Source: Microbacterium paulum
Lineage (GTDB): Bacteria > Actinomycetota > Actinomycetes > Actinomycetales > Microbacteriaceae
DNA length: 64,000 nt
Assembly: GCF_015707995.1 (NCBI RefSeq)
Contig: NZ_JAAGRY010000004.1
Span: forward strand, 1-64,000
Direction of reading: 5' to 3'
The first letter of the stretch is position 1. Each line of letters opens with the position of its first letter. The translations under genes were made by a program, and so were the position numbers. Shown here piece after piece: positions 1 through 7,939 of the stretch. Below the pieces are notes generated by a model, which saw only the letters and a list, made by a program, of their open reading frames with translations, was not told the DNA's origin and ran no database searches.

Positions 1-295
1 GCGCCCGTTCCTGACCGTCTACGAACCCGCCTGCGGCGCCGGCGCCATGATGATCGCGATGACCCAAGCGCTCGCGGCGCAGGGCATCGAGTATCAGACG
101 AAGGTGCACGTGACCGCCGACGACATCAGCGCGATCGCCGTGCACATGAGCTATGTGCAGCTGTCGCTGCTCGGAGTGCCGGCAGTGGTCAATCGACGCA
201 ACTCCCTGACGCTGGAGCACTTCGACACATGGCCGACTCCGGCGCACGTTCTCGACGGCTGGGCTCGGAAGCTCGAACTCACTGGGTCGGCTTGA
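1..295 (+). CDS. DNA N6-adenine methyltransferase, C-terminal fragment
   Basis: The open frame enters the window at base 2 and stops at 295, so only the last ~98 residues are present. They begin with YEPACGAGAMMIA, a typical motif I (DPACGSG-like) of SAM-dependent N6-adenine DNA methylases. Next comes the stretch DISAIAVHMSYVQLSLLG, which in plasmid and phage methylases of this kind follows the SAM-binding loop. The catalytic (D/N)PPY motif is not in this fragment; either the family lacks it here or the protein is a degenerate antirestriction-type methylase. Family is reasonably clear; specificity cannot be told. Confidence 0.75.
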   Translation, partial: RPFLTVYEPACGAGAMMIAMTQALAAQGIEYQTKVHVTADDISAIAVHMSYVQLSLLGVPAVVNRRNSLTLEHFDTWPTPAHVLDGWARKLELTGSA

Positions 296-304
296 GCGCG
301 GCCC

Positions 305-676
305 TCAGCGGGGCAGGACGAGCCCGCGACTGTCCCACTCGTCGAAGTCCAACGCCCAGTGGCCGCCCTCACGCGAGCTCTCCACGAACCGATGACCGAG
401 CGCGGTCCGATCCGTGCCCCAATCCTCAATGATCCGGATCGGAGTGCCGCTCTTGTACCAGCGCTCGTCGATCGCGGCGGCTATGCGCTCCGAGGCATTC
501 ATGAGACTTGTTCCACCGTTCTCGCGAACGATCACGACCGTCTCCCCGTCTGTCAACGACCACGCCTCGGTGTAGTAGCGGCCATTGTGCGCAGTCGCGA
601 CGTAGTCCGCGCCGAGGAAGATCGGCCGCCGCCCCTGTGGTGCATCGTTGGCGTCGACGGTCACTGCATCAACCAT
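305..676 (-). CDS. hypothetical protein downstream of hicB
   Basis: A 123-residue soluble protein I do not recognise, acidic and rich in short beta-like stretches (for example IFLGADYVATAHNGRYYTEAW). The ATG at 676 is preceded on the minus strand by AAGGGGTG at good spacing. It lies 17 bases after hicB in the same direction, so it is probably a third gene of the hicAB transcript. No motif ties it to toxin-antitoxin function. Confidence 0.6.
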   Translation of the reverse strand: MVDAVTVDANDAPQGRRPIFLGADYVATAHNGRYYTEAWSLTDGETVVIVRENGGTSLMNASERIAAAIDERWYKSGTPIRIIEDWGTDRTALGHRFVESSREGGHWALDFDEWDSRGLVLPR

Positions 677-693
677 GGTTCACCCCTTGATCC

Positions 694-1062
694 TCAGCCC
701 GCGATGAGCTGTGAAACGCGCCCGCGGGAGACTCGAAGAATGGCCGCGGAGTCGGTCACGGAGAACCCGGCTTCGCGGAGGTGGCGTGCCGCGGCGCGCG
801 CCTGAGCGGCCGCCTGTACGCTCGCCGCCGTGGCTTCCTCCGTTGCCTGCCTGGCCGCCGAAACCTCGTCATAGAGCGCCCCGATGTCAGGGACGACCGT
901 GATCGTCCAGTCGCTGTGGTCGATGCGGGGGTCGATGCTGTCGAGGTAGTCGCGTACCTGCTGCTCGGCCTTATCGAGCGTTGCAACCTGAGTGGCGGCG
1001 TTGCCGTCGATGTGCAGTTCCCAGCCGCGCTCCCACTTGTGAGCCGTTGCGGTGATGTTCAT
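694..1062 (-). CDS. hicB: HicB-like antitoxin with C-terminal HTH
   Basis: 122 residues. The N-terminal ~65 residues resemble the HicB partial RNase-H fold (MNITATAHKWERGWELHI ... VRDYLDSI). The middle is an alanine-rich helix, and the C-terminal ~30 residues (HLREAGFSVTDSAAILRVS) form a helix-turn-helix. HicB proteins neutralise the HicA mRNA interferase and usually repress their own promoter through such a DNA-binding tail. The start codon overlaps the hicA stop by 4 bases (ATGA), the normal order toxin-antitoxin for this family. Assignment rests on size, neighbour and fold pattern. Confidence 0.75.
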   Translation of the reverse strand: MNITATAHKWERGWELHIDGNAATQVATLDKAEQQVRDYLDSIDPRIDHSDWTITVVPDIGALYDEVSAARQATEEATAASVQAAAQARAAARHLREAGFSVTDSAAILRVSRGRVSQLIAG

Positions 1063-1265
1063 GAGTCCTGATCCTCCTTCTTGGATGCCTCGATCGCCTT
1101 CAGCACGTTACGAACCAGCCCCGGCGACACGTCGCGCGTCTGGGTGATCACGACCTGCTGGGAACCCTTCGACCACACCTCGTGATCGCCCTTGCCCTGC
1201 CTCGAAGAGAACCCGGCCTCCCGCAGCAATGCGACGAGCGATCGGTATCTCATCGGCTTGACCAT
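1059..1265 (-). CDS. hicA: HicA mRNA interferase toxin
   Basis: 68 residues, the usual length of HicA. It has the double-stranded-RNA-binding-like pattern LVALLREAGFSSRQGKGDHEVW, in which the GKGDH histidine is the conserved catalytic residue of HicA toxins, followed by a VVITQT strand and a helix. HicA cleaves mRNA and is held inactive by HicB. A second in-frame ATG four codons in (MRYRS) is an alternative start. It is the first gene of a leftward transcript with hicB and one unknown gene. Confidence 0.85.
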   Translation of the reverse strand: MVKPMRYRSLVALLREAGFSSRQGKGDHEVWSKGSQQVVITQTRDVSPGLVRNVLKAIEASKKEDQDS

Positions 1266-1271
1266 AAGACT

Positions 1272-1301
1272 AGTTTAGGGGGGCTAGATACTCAATGTCA
1301 A
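1272..1301 (-). promoter_or_regulatory. hicAB promoter overlapped by an inverted repeat
   Basis: On the minus strand TTGACA (1301-1296) and TAAACT (1277-1272) are 18 bases apart, a good sigma-70 promoter ending 7 bases before the hicA start. The promoter is framed by TAGGGGGG (1276-1283 on the plus strand) and its inverse CCCCCCTA (1303-1310), a likely HicB operator. Confidence 0.65.
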
Positions 1302-1421
1302 TCCCCCCTAGATACCTCTGGATCCCGAGCTCACTGAGGTGGCGAAGTGTCTGGCTCTCTGAATCCGGGATTGCTCTCGCGAGACGTTCGTTCGCGATCC
1401 TTCAATGTCTGACCCCCCTAG
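1292..1421. repeat. Pair of 20-bp direct repeats in the hicA/1466 intergenic region
   Basis: Two imperfect copies of a 20-bp motif, TCAATGTC followed by a few bases and CCCCCCTAG, lie at 1292-1311 and 1402-1421 with about three differences. The first covers the hicAB -35 box; the second sits just before the leader element of the next rightward gene. Probably binding sites for one repressor acting on both directions. Confidence 0.5.
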
Positions 1422-1451
1422 TAGTTTGTAACTGTCAGGGATACCAGTTAC
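1422..1451 (+). promoter_or_regulatory. Leader element A1 (GTAACTGTCAGGGATAC family)
   Basis: A possible -10 box TAGTTT (1422-1427) is followed by GTAACTG (1428-1434) and its inverse CAGTTAC (1445-1451), with GTCAGGGATACC between. The element ends against the ribosome site AGGAGG of the gene at 1466. Related copies lie at 8442, 18549, 20054 and, reversed, 18260. Confidence 0.55.
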
Positions 1452-1465
1452 TAGGAGGATCAGAA

Positions 1466-1576
1466 ATGGCCACCACAACCCCCGCCCAAACGGTCGCCGA
1501 CTACTACGCGACCACCTACGGAGCCGAGTTCGCAGAGCTCGCCCTCGCCAGCACCCACGACTACTTCGACCTGTGA
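1466..1576 (+). CDS. 36-residue small protein
   Basis: A very small gene, MATTTPAQTVADYYATTYG and so on, ending ASTHDYFDL. The start is set by a strong AGGAGG eight bases upstream and by the conserved leader element directly before it. It ends 11 bases before the start of the MoxR-type ATPase, so it leads that operon. No function recognised; could be a leader or regulatory peptide. Confidence 0.6.
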   Translation: MATTTPAQTVADYYATTYGAEFAELALASTHDYFDL

Positions 1577-1587
1577 GGAGACCCACG

Positions 1588-2718
1588 ATGACCACCGCAC
1601 TCCCCACCCTCAACCGCCAGTCCAACCCCCTGCTGACCGTCATGCGCGCAGCGGGCCGCGCCGGGGTCGCCGTGCTCCTGTGGGGCAAGCCCGGCATCGG
1701 CAAGTCGTCGCTGTTGCAGGCGCTCGCCGACGCCGAGGGCATCCCCATGGAAACCGTGATCGCGTCCCTCCGCGAACCCGCCGACTTCGCGGGCCTGCCC
1801 GTCGTGCAGGACACCGGCGTCGAACTGGCCGCGCCCGCCTGGGCGGTCCGCCTCGCCGGGGTCGATGACGGCTACCTGTTCCTCGACGAGTTGACCACCG
1901 CACCGCCCGCCGTGCAGGCCGCAGCGCTCCGCGTCGTCCTCGACCGGGTGGTCGGCGATCTCACCCTCCCGCGAGGCGTGCGCATCGTCGCCGCCGCGAA
2001 CCCGCCCGAGCAAGCCGCCGACGGCTGGGACTTGGCCGCACCCATGGCCAACCGGTTCCTCCACATCGACCACGAACCCGCCACCGACGACTGGATCGAC
2101 GGCATGACCACCGGCTTCCGGGTGCCCGCGTCCGGTCGAGTACTCGACTACTCACCCCTGCTCCGCGCCGCGAGCCGCGCTCAGGTCGCATCCTTCATCC
2201 GCACCCGCCCCGACCTTCTCCACGCCCTGCCCCGCGACGACGCCGCCAGCGGACGCGCCTGGCCCTCGCACCGCACCTGGACGATGACCGCCGACGTGCT
2301 CGCGTTCCTCGACCCGGGCGACACCCCCGCCAACCTCCTCGCCGCCAGCGGCTTGGTCGGCGAGGGCGCGGCCACCGAGTTCATCGCCTGGCGCTCCCTG
2401 AACGACCTCCCCGACCCCGCCGACGTGCTGGCAGACCCCGAGTCCGTCCCGTGGGCCACCCTCGAACCCTCCCGCGCGTGGGCCACCCTCACCGCCGTCA
2501 CCGCCTACGCGACCGCAGACGGCACCAAGACCGGCTGGACAGCCGCATGGGCACCCCTCGCCGCCGCCGCCAACGCGGGACTGCAAGACGTCGCCGCCGC
2601 CAACGCCCGCGCCCTCCTCAAGTCCCGCCCCACCGGAACCCGCCCCCCGGCGAGCGCCCGCGCGTTCCTCGCGATCCTCACCGACGCCGGACTGATCCCC
2701 CAGGAGGCCGCAGCATGA
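1588..2718 (+). CDS. MoxR-family AAA+ ATPase
   Basis: 376 residues. Walker A is GKPGIGKSS (residues ~33-41), Walker B YLFLDE (~95-101), sensor 1 AAANPPE, and an arginine-finger-like ANRF follows; this is the MoxR-type arrangement. MoxR ATPases work with VWA-domain proteins as chaperones that insert metals or remodel complexes. The next gene encodes exactly such a VWA partner, overlapping by 4 bases (ATGA). The ATG at 1588 is chosen over an earlier in-frame one because GAGGAG precedes it and the earlier start overlaps the small upstream gene. Actual substrate unknown. Confidence 0.85.
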   Translation: MTTALPTLNRQSNPLLTVMRAAGRAGVAVLLWGKPGIGKSSLLQALADAEGIPMETVIASLREPADFAGLPVVQDTGVELAAPAWAVRLAGVDDGYLFLDELTTAPPAVQAAALRVVLDRVVGDLTLPRGVRIVAAANPPEQAADGWDLAAPMANRFLHIDHEPATDDWIDGMTTGFRVPASGRVLDYSPLLRAASRAQVASFIRTRPDLLHALPRDDAASGRAWPSHRTWTMTADVLAFLDPGDTPANLLAASGLVGEGAATEFIAWRSLNDLPDPADVLADPESVPWATLEPSRAWATLTAVTAYATADGTKTGWTAAWAPLAAAANAGLQDVAAANARALLKSRPTGTRPPASARAFLAILTDAGLIPQEAAA

Positions 2719-3920
2719 ACCCCACCATCCGCCCCCTCACCGACGACGAACGGCGAGCGCTCGCCGCAGCGCGTCTGGTTGCCGTCGAGTCTGCTCCCTA
2801 CCTCGCCCATGCGCTGTTCTCGGTGCGGCCTCTTGCAGCGGTCGGGCTGGCCACGTTCGCCGTGGACGCGCACTGGCGGCTGTACGTCGACCCGGCGACC
2901 CTGGCCGAGTGGGGTCCGCAGGTGTCGGGTGCCGTTCTCGTGCACGAGGTGTTCCACCTGGTGCGCGACCACGCGGGCCGCGCCGCGGCGTTGCCGGGGC
3001 CGGTGGATCACGCGCGGTGGAACATCGCCGCGGATGCCGCGATCAATGACGATCTGCTCTCTGCGGGCCTGCCGCTGCCGGAGTGGGTTGTCACACCGGC
3101 AAGCCTCGGTTTGCCCGCTCAGGGCGTCGAGGAGGCCTACTACGCCGCGATCTCGCCCCAGCCGCCGCAGAGCGAGGTCGGGTGCGGGTCGGGTGCGGGT
3201 GACCCTCGGCAACCGTGGGAACCGGCACCCGATGCTCCCGGGATGCCGGGGTTGGACGACGGTCAGGTGACGATCACGCGCCGCAAGGTCGCGCACGACG
3301 TGCGCGACCTTGCGGCGACGGGGCGCGGCACCGTCCCGGCTGGGCTGTCGCGCTGGGCGGGTGAAGAACTGGCCGCGCCTACGGTGCCGTGGCGGAAGAT
3401 GCTCGCCGGTATGGTGCGTCGCGCGGCCTCGCTCACCACGGGTCGGATCACATACACATACACGCGGCCCGGGCGCCGCCGCCTCCCCCAGATCATCACC
3501 CCCGCGATGCGCGCGCCGCGCGTGACGGCGGCGGTGGTCATCGACACGTCGGGGAGCATGACCCGTGCCGACCTCGATACCGCGCTCAGCGAGATTGGCG
3601 GCGTCGTCAAAGCGGTTGGAGGCTCGGTCAAGGTGATCGCGTGCGACGCCCGCGCCACCCGCGCTCGCAATGTGCGGCACGCGCGCGATGTCCGGCTGAT
3701 CGGCGGCGGTGGGACCGACATGACGGTCGGGATCGCGGCTGCCGAATCACTGACGCCCAGCCCCGATGTAATCATCGTCCTGACCGATGGGGACACTCCC
3801 TGGCCGTCGCACCCGACCCGTGCCCGCCTCATCGCTGTGCTCACTCGCGAGCGCGGCATGAGCAGGCTCCCCGCATGGGCGCGCGGCCTCCACGTCCCCG
3901 CCGTCACTGCCGAGAATTAG
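2715..3920 (+). CDS. VWA-like (DUF2201-type) putative metallopeptidase, MoxR partner
   Basis: 401 residues. The N-terminal half carries a zinc-protease-like HEVFHLVRDH (HExxH at residues 77-81). The C-terminal third is a von Willebrand A-like domain with the metal-ion-dependent adhesion motif DTSGSM (~277-282), a GGGGTD threonine loop, and VLTDGDTPW. That combination is the DUF2201 family, generally paired with a MoxR ATPase as here. The pair probably assembles or remodels a protein target; on a plasmid the target is unknown. The stop overlaps the opposing membrane gene by 4 bases. Confidence 0.85.
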   Translation: MNPTIRPLTDDERRALAAARLVAVESAPYLAHALFSVRPLAAVGLATFAVDAHWRLYVDPATLAEWGPQVSGAVLVHEVFHLVRDHAGRAAALPGPVDHARWNIAADAAINDDLLSAGLPLPEWVVTPASLGLPAQGVEEAYYAAISPQPPQSEVGCGSGAGDPRQPWEPAPDAPGMPGLDDGQVTITRRKVAHDVRDLAATGRGTVPAGLSRWAGEELAAPTVPWRKMLAGMVRRAASLTTGRITYTYTRPGRRRLPQIITPAMRAPRVTAAVVIDTSGSMTRADLDTALSEIGGVVKAVGGSVKVIACDARATRARNVRHARDVRLIGGGGTDMTVGIAAAESLTPSPDVIIVLTDGDTPWPSHPTRARLIAVLTRERGMSRLPAWARGLHVPAVTAEN

Positions 3921-4348
3921 CGCCTCGCCCTCACGGAGCGACGAAATAGGGCCACCCCCCAGACGAACAGGAATAGGGCAATTCCGAGTACAGACCATAT
4001 GACCACTGCGATCGCTACGCCCATGTTGGCGTCCGTGCCATTCAGGGCATTGAAAGTGACAAAGAAGAGGGTCGAGCTCCAGCCGATGAGACTCAGAACC
4101 TTCCCGACACCGTCCATCAACGCCATGAACGTTCCGCGCTGCGCGCCGTGCACGCCCGCGCGGATCGACATACCGGCACCGTTGACGATCACACCGATCA
4201 CGAGGATCCAGGCTGCAGCGGTTGCCGGATCGGGCAGCTCCGGAACGGTCCACAGCGGCACTACTAGCGCCACAACCAGCGCGATCGCAGAAACGATCAA
4301 CCACCATCCGCGTGTAGGAGAGTCTGCCGCTTGCGTGTCACGTGTCAT
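3917..4348 (-). CDS. Four-TM membrane protein of unknown function
   Basis: 143 residues with four hydrophobic segments (WLIVSAIALVVALVVPLW, AAAWILVIGVIVNGAGM, SLIGWSSTLFFVTFNA and VAIAVVIWSVLGIALFLFVW). A short charged N-terminus (MTRDTQAADSPTRG) and a basic C-tail RRSVRARR suggest both ends are cytoplasmic. The ATG at 4348 is preferred to longer readings because the extension upstream lacks coding character. Convergent with the MoxR operon. No family recognised. Confidence 0.65.
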   Translation of the reverse strand: MTRDTQAADSPTRGWWLIVSAIALVVALVVPLWTVPELPDPATAAAWILVIGVIVNGAGMSIRAGVHGAQRGTFMALMDGVGKVLSLIGWSSTLFFVTFNALNGTDANMGVAIAVVIWSVLGIALFLFVWGVALFRRSVRARR

Positions 4349-4493
4349 TGCTACATCATGCCCTGCGTTCAGCGATGCGCCGGGTGCTCCTACGGGAAGG
4401 GCCTCGAGCTCGCCTGATCGATGAGGGCCTTCTCTGCGGGACTCGACAAGGCAACGGCGCCCGTCGATGCCTCTTGGCTCATTGTTCACCGGA

Positions 4494-4533
4494 TGTGTCT
4501 AGTTCTGCCGGTGTCGGTGCCCCTCGGTACATT
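4494..4533 (+). promoter_or_regulatory. Conjugation-regulon promoter element B1
   Basis: TGTGTCTAG (4494-4502), 19 bases, then CCTCGGTACATT (4522-4533). This is the most diverged of eight copies of TTTGTCGAC-N19-CCCTTGTAGRT, but the spacing is exact. It lies 24 bases before the ATG at 4558; TACATT could serve as a -10 box. Confidence 0.55.
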
Positions 4534-4557
4534 GGAAGTAGACAGAGAGAGGACACC

Positions 4558-4761
4558 ATGACCTCAGCAACACCACCCATCGACTCCGCACTCATACGGC
4601 TGGGAGACCGCATCTGCGAGGCTGCGGGCACCGACCTCCGCACGGTGCTCGACGATCTGACAAGCGGTTCAGGCGGCTCCTGCACGCCTCCCGCGATCCG
4701 CTCCGGCTGGCAGGTGTCCGACACGGCCCTCCCCACCCCAGACGGGACGGTGGCCCCGTGA
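4558..4761 (+). CDS. Small hypothetical protein (67 aa)
   Basis: Reads MTSATPPIDSALIRLGDRI and onwards to PTPDGTVAP. GAGAGAGGAC just upstream acts as ribosome site, and regulon element B1 lies before it. Its stop overlaps the GTG start of the next gene (GTGA), so the two are translationally coupled. The N-terminal helix resembles an amphipathic dimerisation or docking segment; function unknown. Confidence 0.65.
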   Translation: MTSATPPIDSALIRLGDRICEAAGTDLRTVLDDLTSGSGGSCTPPAIRSGWQVSDTALPTPDGTVAP

Positions 4762-5915
4762 GCCGCGCACAGTTCGACCTCGGCGCTCGGCTCCGCGCGG
4801 CGCACACCTCCGCCCCGGTCCCCACCGCCGCGTATGCACCCGCGATCCCGCCCACGGGCGGCATCGCCGTGACCGTGGATACCGACGGCGATCACGTCTA
4901 CCTCGCCGCCACAGACGACAACACCGGTCGCGTGCTCACCGGCACCGACCGGGCAGGCCTCGACGCCCTCGCCTCACTCGGAGCCACCCTCACCGCCCCG
5001 CGCCGCCCCGTCGTCGTCGGCACCTCACGCGACCTCGCCACCCTCACAGCGCTCGCACGCGCCTACCCCGACGCCGCTGCATCCCCTGTGATCGGCTGGT
5101 GGGACGACCGTCTCGACTACCCCGGCACCGACGCCGTGCACGTCGTCGCCGACGCCGCACGGCTGCGCTGGACCCTCGGCGTCCACCCCGACCGCGAGCG
5201 GGAGGTCGACACCTGGGCGCACTGGCTCGGCGTCACCATCACAGGCCCGCAGCGACTCCTCGACCTCGCACGCCGCACGACCTCCGGCCCCCTCCTTCCG
5301 GGCATCCTCCACGCCAGCATCCTCGACACCGCCTCCTGGGAGCGGTACACGAAGCGTCTGGCGGCAGGACGCCCCTGGTGGACCAAAGACACCCGCATCG
5401 ACGCCGCGCTCGGACTGATCGGCCGCTCTCACGCGGCAGAGTGGTACGAGTCCCTGCGACTGTCGGACCCCCTCGTCGCCCTAGCCGCCTCGCACGACGG
5501 AACCCTCGTCCCGGGCCACGTGATCGCCCGCGCCGACGATGCCGCCGTGATCGCCGCCGACCGTCCGCTGAGCAGGCTCCGCGTCGGGACGAGGGTCAGC
5601 GGCTGGGCAGGCGACCCCGCGAACGCAGGCGCAGTCGAATGCATCACCGGGACCGTCACCGCCGCCACCATCGACACCGCCGCGCAACTGACGATCACCG
5701 TGAACGGCATTCCTCGCCGCCACCGCGAGGTCAAGATCGGCGACCGGGTCACCCTCCGTCCCGCACGGGTCGATCCGAACATGCAGGCCACCGCACGCCA
5801 ACTCGCATCCGCGGGATACCGACGCGGCACCAACTGGATCGCCGGGAGAGGCAAGCCCGTTCCCCGCCGCGGCGACGTTCCTCTCGACGTCATCGTCGCC
5901 GCGGCTGGCACCTAA
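4758..5915 (+). CDS. Hypothetical protein, 385 aa, coupled upstream of SF1 helicase
   Basis: GTG start inside the upstream stop codon. I do not recognise the family. The first ~250 residues alternate helices and strands without nucleotide-binding or nuclease motifs. Residues ~255-345 are beta-rich (RLRVGTRVSGWAGD, ITGTVTAATID, AQLTITVNGIPRRHREVKIG), suggesting an OB- or SH3-like barrel, and the C-terminus is basic. It lies 46 bases before a helicase gene that has its own regulon promoter, so a joint DNA or RNA processing role is plausible but unproven. Confidence 0.7.
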   Translation: MSRAQFDLGARLRAAHTSAPVPTAAYAPAIPPTGGIAVTVDTDGDHVYLAATDDNTGRVLTGTDRAGLDALASLGATLTAPRRPVVVGTSRDLATLTALARAYPDAAASPVIGWWDDRLDYPGTDAVHVVADAARLRWTLGVHPDREREVDTWAHWLGVTITGPQRLLDLARRTTSGPLLPGILHASILDTASWERYTKRLAAGRPWWTKDTRIDAALGLIGRSHAAEWYESLRLSDPLVALAASHDGTLVPGHVIARADDAAVIAADRPLSRLRVGTRVSGWAGDPANAGAVECITGTVTAATIDTAAQLTITVNGIPRRHREVKIGDRVTLRPARVDPNMQATARQLASAGYRRGTNWIAGRGKPVPRRGDVPLDVIVAAAGT

Positions 5916-5955
5916 ACTGTCTACTTATCCCGGTGTCGGTGGCCCCTTGTAGATT
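5916..5955 (+). promoter_or_regulatory. Conjugation-regulon promoter element B2
   Basis: ACTGTCTAC (5916-5924), 19 bases, CCCTTGTAGATT (5944-5955). Only six bases separate TAGATT from the ATG at 5962, so if TAGATT is the -10 box the helicase mRNA would be leaderless. In that case GTCTAC lies near -43 to -38, where an activator or unusual sigma contact would be. Confidence 0.6.
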
Positions 5956-5961
5956 GAAACC

Positions 5962-7239
5962 ATGAGGAAAGCACCCGCCGCAACCACCCAAGCCCCACCC
6001 GCCACCACGGCCTCCCCCACCACGGCGAGCGCGACGGATCACCTGCGCAATCCCACGCTCGCACAAGCACTGTTCTCCGTATGGAGCGGCGACCCCGCAG
6101 TCGTCATCGACTCCCCTCCCGGAGCAGGCAAGACCCACCTCATCACCCGACTCGCCCACCAACTGCACACCCGCGCCGGGATGACCGTCGCCGTCGCCGC
6201 ACAGACCCGCGCACAAGCCGTAGACGTCGCCAACCGCACCGCCGCGACCGGCGCACCCACGATCCTCCACGTTGACGCCGAGAAGGAACGCCCCCGCACC
6301 CTCAACCCCGGCGTCACCCTCACCAACTCCCGCACGCTCCGCCCCGGCAACGGCGTCATCGTCGCCACCACCGCCCGCTGGCTCTGGGTTCCCGGCAACC
6401 GCAGCGTCCACTTCGACGTCCTCCTCATCGACGAGGCCTACCAACTCACCTTCGCCGACCTCGGAGCGCTCGGCGCGCTCGCCGATCAGTTTGTGCTCGT
6501 CGGCGACCCGGGCCAGATCGACCCTGTGGTTACCGGGATAACGCGGCGCTGGGACGCGCAGAGCACCGGCCCGCATGTCCCTGCTCCCCAGGCGCTCGTC
6601 GCGGCGCACGGCGACGATGTGGCGCGGTTGAGGCTGCCGCAGACGTGGCGGTTCGGCCAGGACACCGCCGACCTTCTCGCGCCGCTGTATCCGGCGCTCC
6701 CGTTCACGTCCGCTCGGCCGCCTCGGCACCTGACGCTCGACGGCGACACTCTTCCTGAGTACAGGGCGATGCCTGTGCCCGCGACGGGTGGCACCGCCGA
6801 TCCGCACGTGATTCTCACCGCGACAGGGGCTGTCCGAGACCTCATCGCCCGGGCTGCGGTCACGACCCCGGACGGCACCCGCCCCATCGGTGCGGCCGAC
6901 GTGGCCGTGATCGCGCCTCACGTGGAGCAGGCGGCGCTTGCGGCGGCGGGGCTGGCTGATCTGCCTGACGTGTTCGTGGGGACGATCAATCAGGCGCAGG
7001 GGCTTCAGCGGGAGGCTGTGGTCGCGATCCACCCGCTGCTCGGTCATGACGTGGGCGAGAGCTTCGCTCTCGACCTGGGCCGGTTGTGCGTGGCTCTCTC
7101 GCGGCACCGCGCGCACGTGTCGGTGGTGTCCGATGAGCGCTCGCCCGATCTTCTCGCTACGGCGCTGGCCGAGCACCCTCAGTCGGGTCGGATCGCTGTT
7201 CAAGAGCAGTTGCTTGGCCGCCTCATCGCCGCGGGATGA
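5962..7239 (+). CDS. Superfamily 1 DNA/RNA helicase-like ATPase
   Basis: 425 residues. Motifs in order: Walker A SPPGAGKT (51-58), Walker B DVLLIDEAYQL (~153-163), motif III LVGDPGQIDPV, motif V-like VGTINQAQGLQREAVV, and motif VI CVALSRHRAHVSVV. This is the compact SF1 (Upf1/Dna2-like) helicase core. The first ~30 residues are a disordered AT/P-rich tail. A helicase in a transfer regulon could process plasmid DNA, or with the unknown 385-aa upstream protein it could be a defence pair. No relaxase or nuclease domain is fused to it. Confidence 0.85.
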   Translation: MRKAPAATTQAPPATTASPTTASATDHLRNPTLAQALFSVWSGDPAVVIDSPPGAGKTHLITRLAHQLHTRAGMTVAVAAQTRAQAVDVANRTAATGAPTILHVDAEKERPRTLNPGVTLTNSRTLRPGNGVIVATTARWLWVPGNRSVHFDVLLIDEAYQLTFADLGALGALADQFVLVGDPGQIDPVVTGITRRWDAQSTGPHVPAPQALVAAHGDDVARLRLPQTWRFGQDTADLLAPLYPALPFTSARPPRHLTLDGDTLPEYRAMPVPATGGTADPHVILTATGAVRDLIARAAVTTPDGTRPIGAADVAVIAPHVEQAALAAAGLADLPDVFVGTINQAQGLQREAVVAIHPLLGHDVGESFALDLGRLCVALSRHRAHVSVVSDERSPDLLATALAEHPQSGRIAVQEQLLGRLIAAG

Positions 7240-7258
7240 GACCTGCGCCCGGCGCCGG

Positions 7259-7939
7259 TCACCCCTCGGCAGGTCCTCGTCGCGTCGGCGGGGACCAGTC
7301 CCATCCTGGGACCGCGTCGAGCGCGGCCACTTCCGTGTCGCTCAGCAGGCCGGCGGCGTGCCGCTCGCGCCAGTAGGCGGCGCGGCGGCCGAGGGGGATG
7401 CTACGGCGGCCCATGCGGTGTGTGTCCGCGTACCGCAGGCTGCCGGCGTCTCGCTCGGGCTCTGTGGAGATCCAGGACAGCAGCGCTGTGATGAAGTCCC
7501 CCTGGCGCGTCTTGCGCTCCTCGAGGGCACCGGGGATCCGCGTGAGCTCACGTCGCTGCGATGGCGTCAGCGGCTCGTTGCGCTGCTGCCGGAGCCATCG
7601 TGAGAGCGGCGCGTCGGCGCGCTCCAGCCCGTCGAGCGTCCCGCGCTCGGTCGCATATGCCTGAAGCCGCGAGAGGTGCTTCGACCAGACTTTCGTCGAC
7701 CGGGCCGAGTATCCATCCCACGACCATCCCGCTCTGCCTGCGAGCTCGGCGATCTGGGAGGCGCTGAGCGCGTCGGCACGGTAGCGAATGCGCACGTTCT
7801 TCACCCGCTGGCCGAGGGGATAGTCGACGCCGCCGGCGCAGCTCGTGGCCGCCTGCGGAACGCGGGCATCTCCGTGGCGCGCGATCCACCAGTCGAGCTG
7901 CTCGAGGAACGCGGACCAATCCGCGGGTCTCATGCTCAT
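7259..7939 (-). CDS. Helicase-associated-domain (HA repeat) protein
   Basis: 226 residues with at least two copies of the HA-type pattern: tryptophan, ~30 residues, glycine, then LGQRVKNVRIRYRADALSAS, then L-x-x-x-GWSWDGY. A second copy has IPLGRRAAYWRERHAAGLLS followed by GWDWSP. HA repeats are small helical DNA-binding modules often attached to helicases. The start at 7939 is chosen because ATG overlaps the stop of the upstream gene (ATGA). It converges on the SF1 helicase gene 19 bases away. Confidence 0.7.
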   Translation of the reverse strand: MSMRPADWSAFLEQLDWWIARHGDARVPQAATSCAGGVDYPLGQRVKNVRIRYRADALSASQIAELAGRAGWSWDGYSARSTKVWSKHLSRLQAYATERGTLDGLERADAPLSRWLRQQRNEPLTPSQRRELTRIPGALEERKTRQGDFITALLSWISTEPERDAGSLRYADTHRMGRRSIPLGRRAAYWRERHAAGLLSDTEVAALDAVPGWDWSPPTRRGPAEG

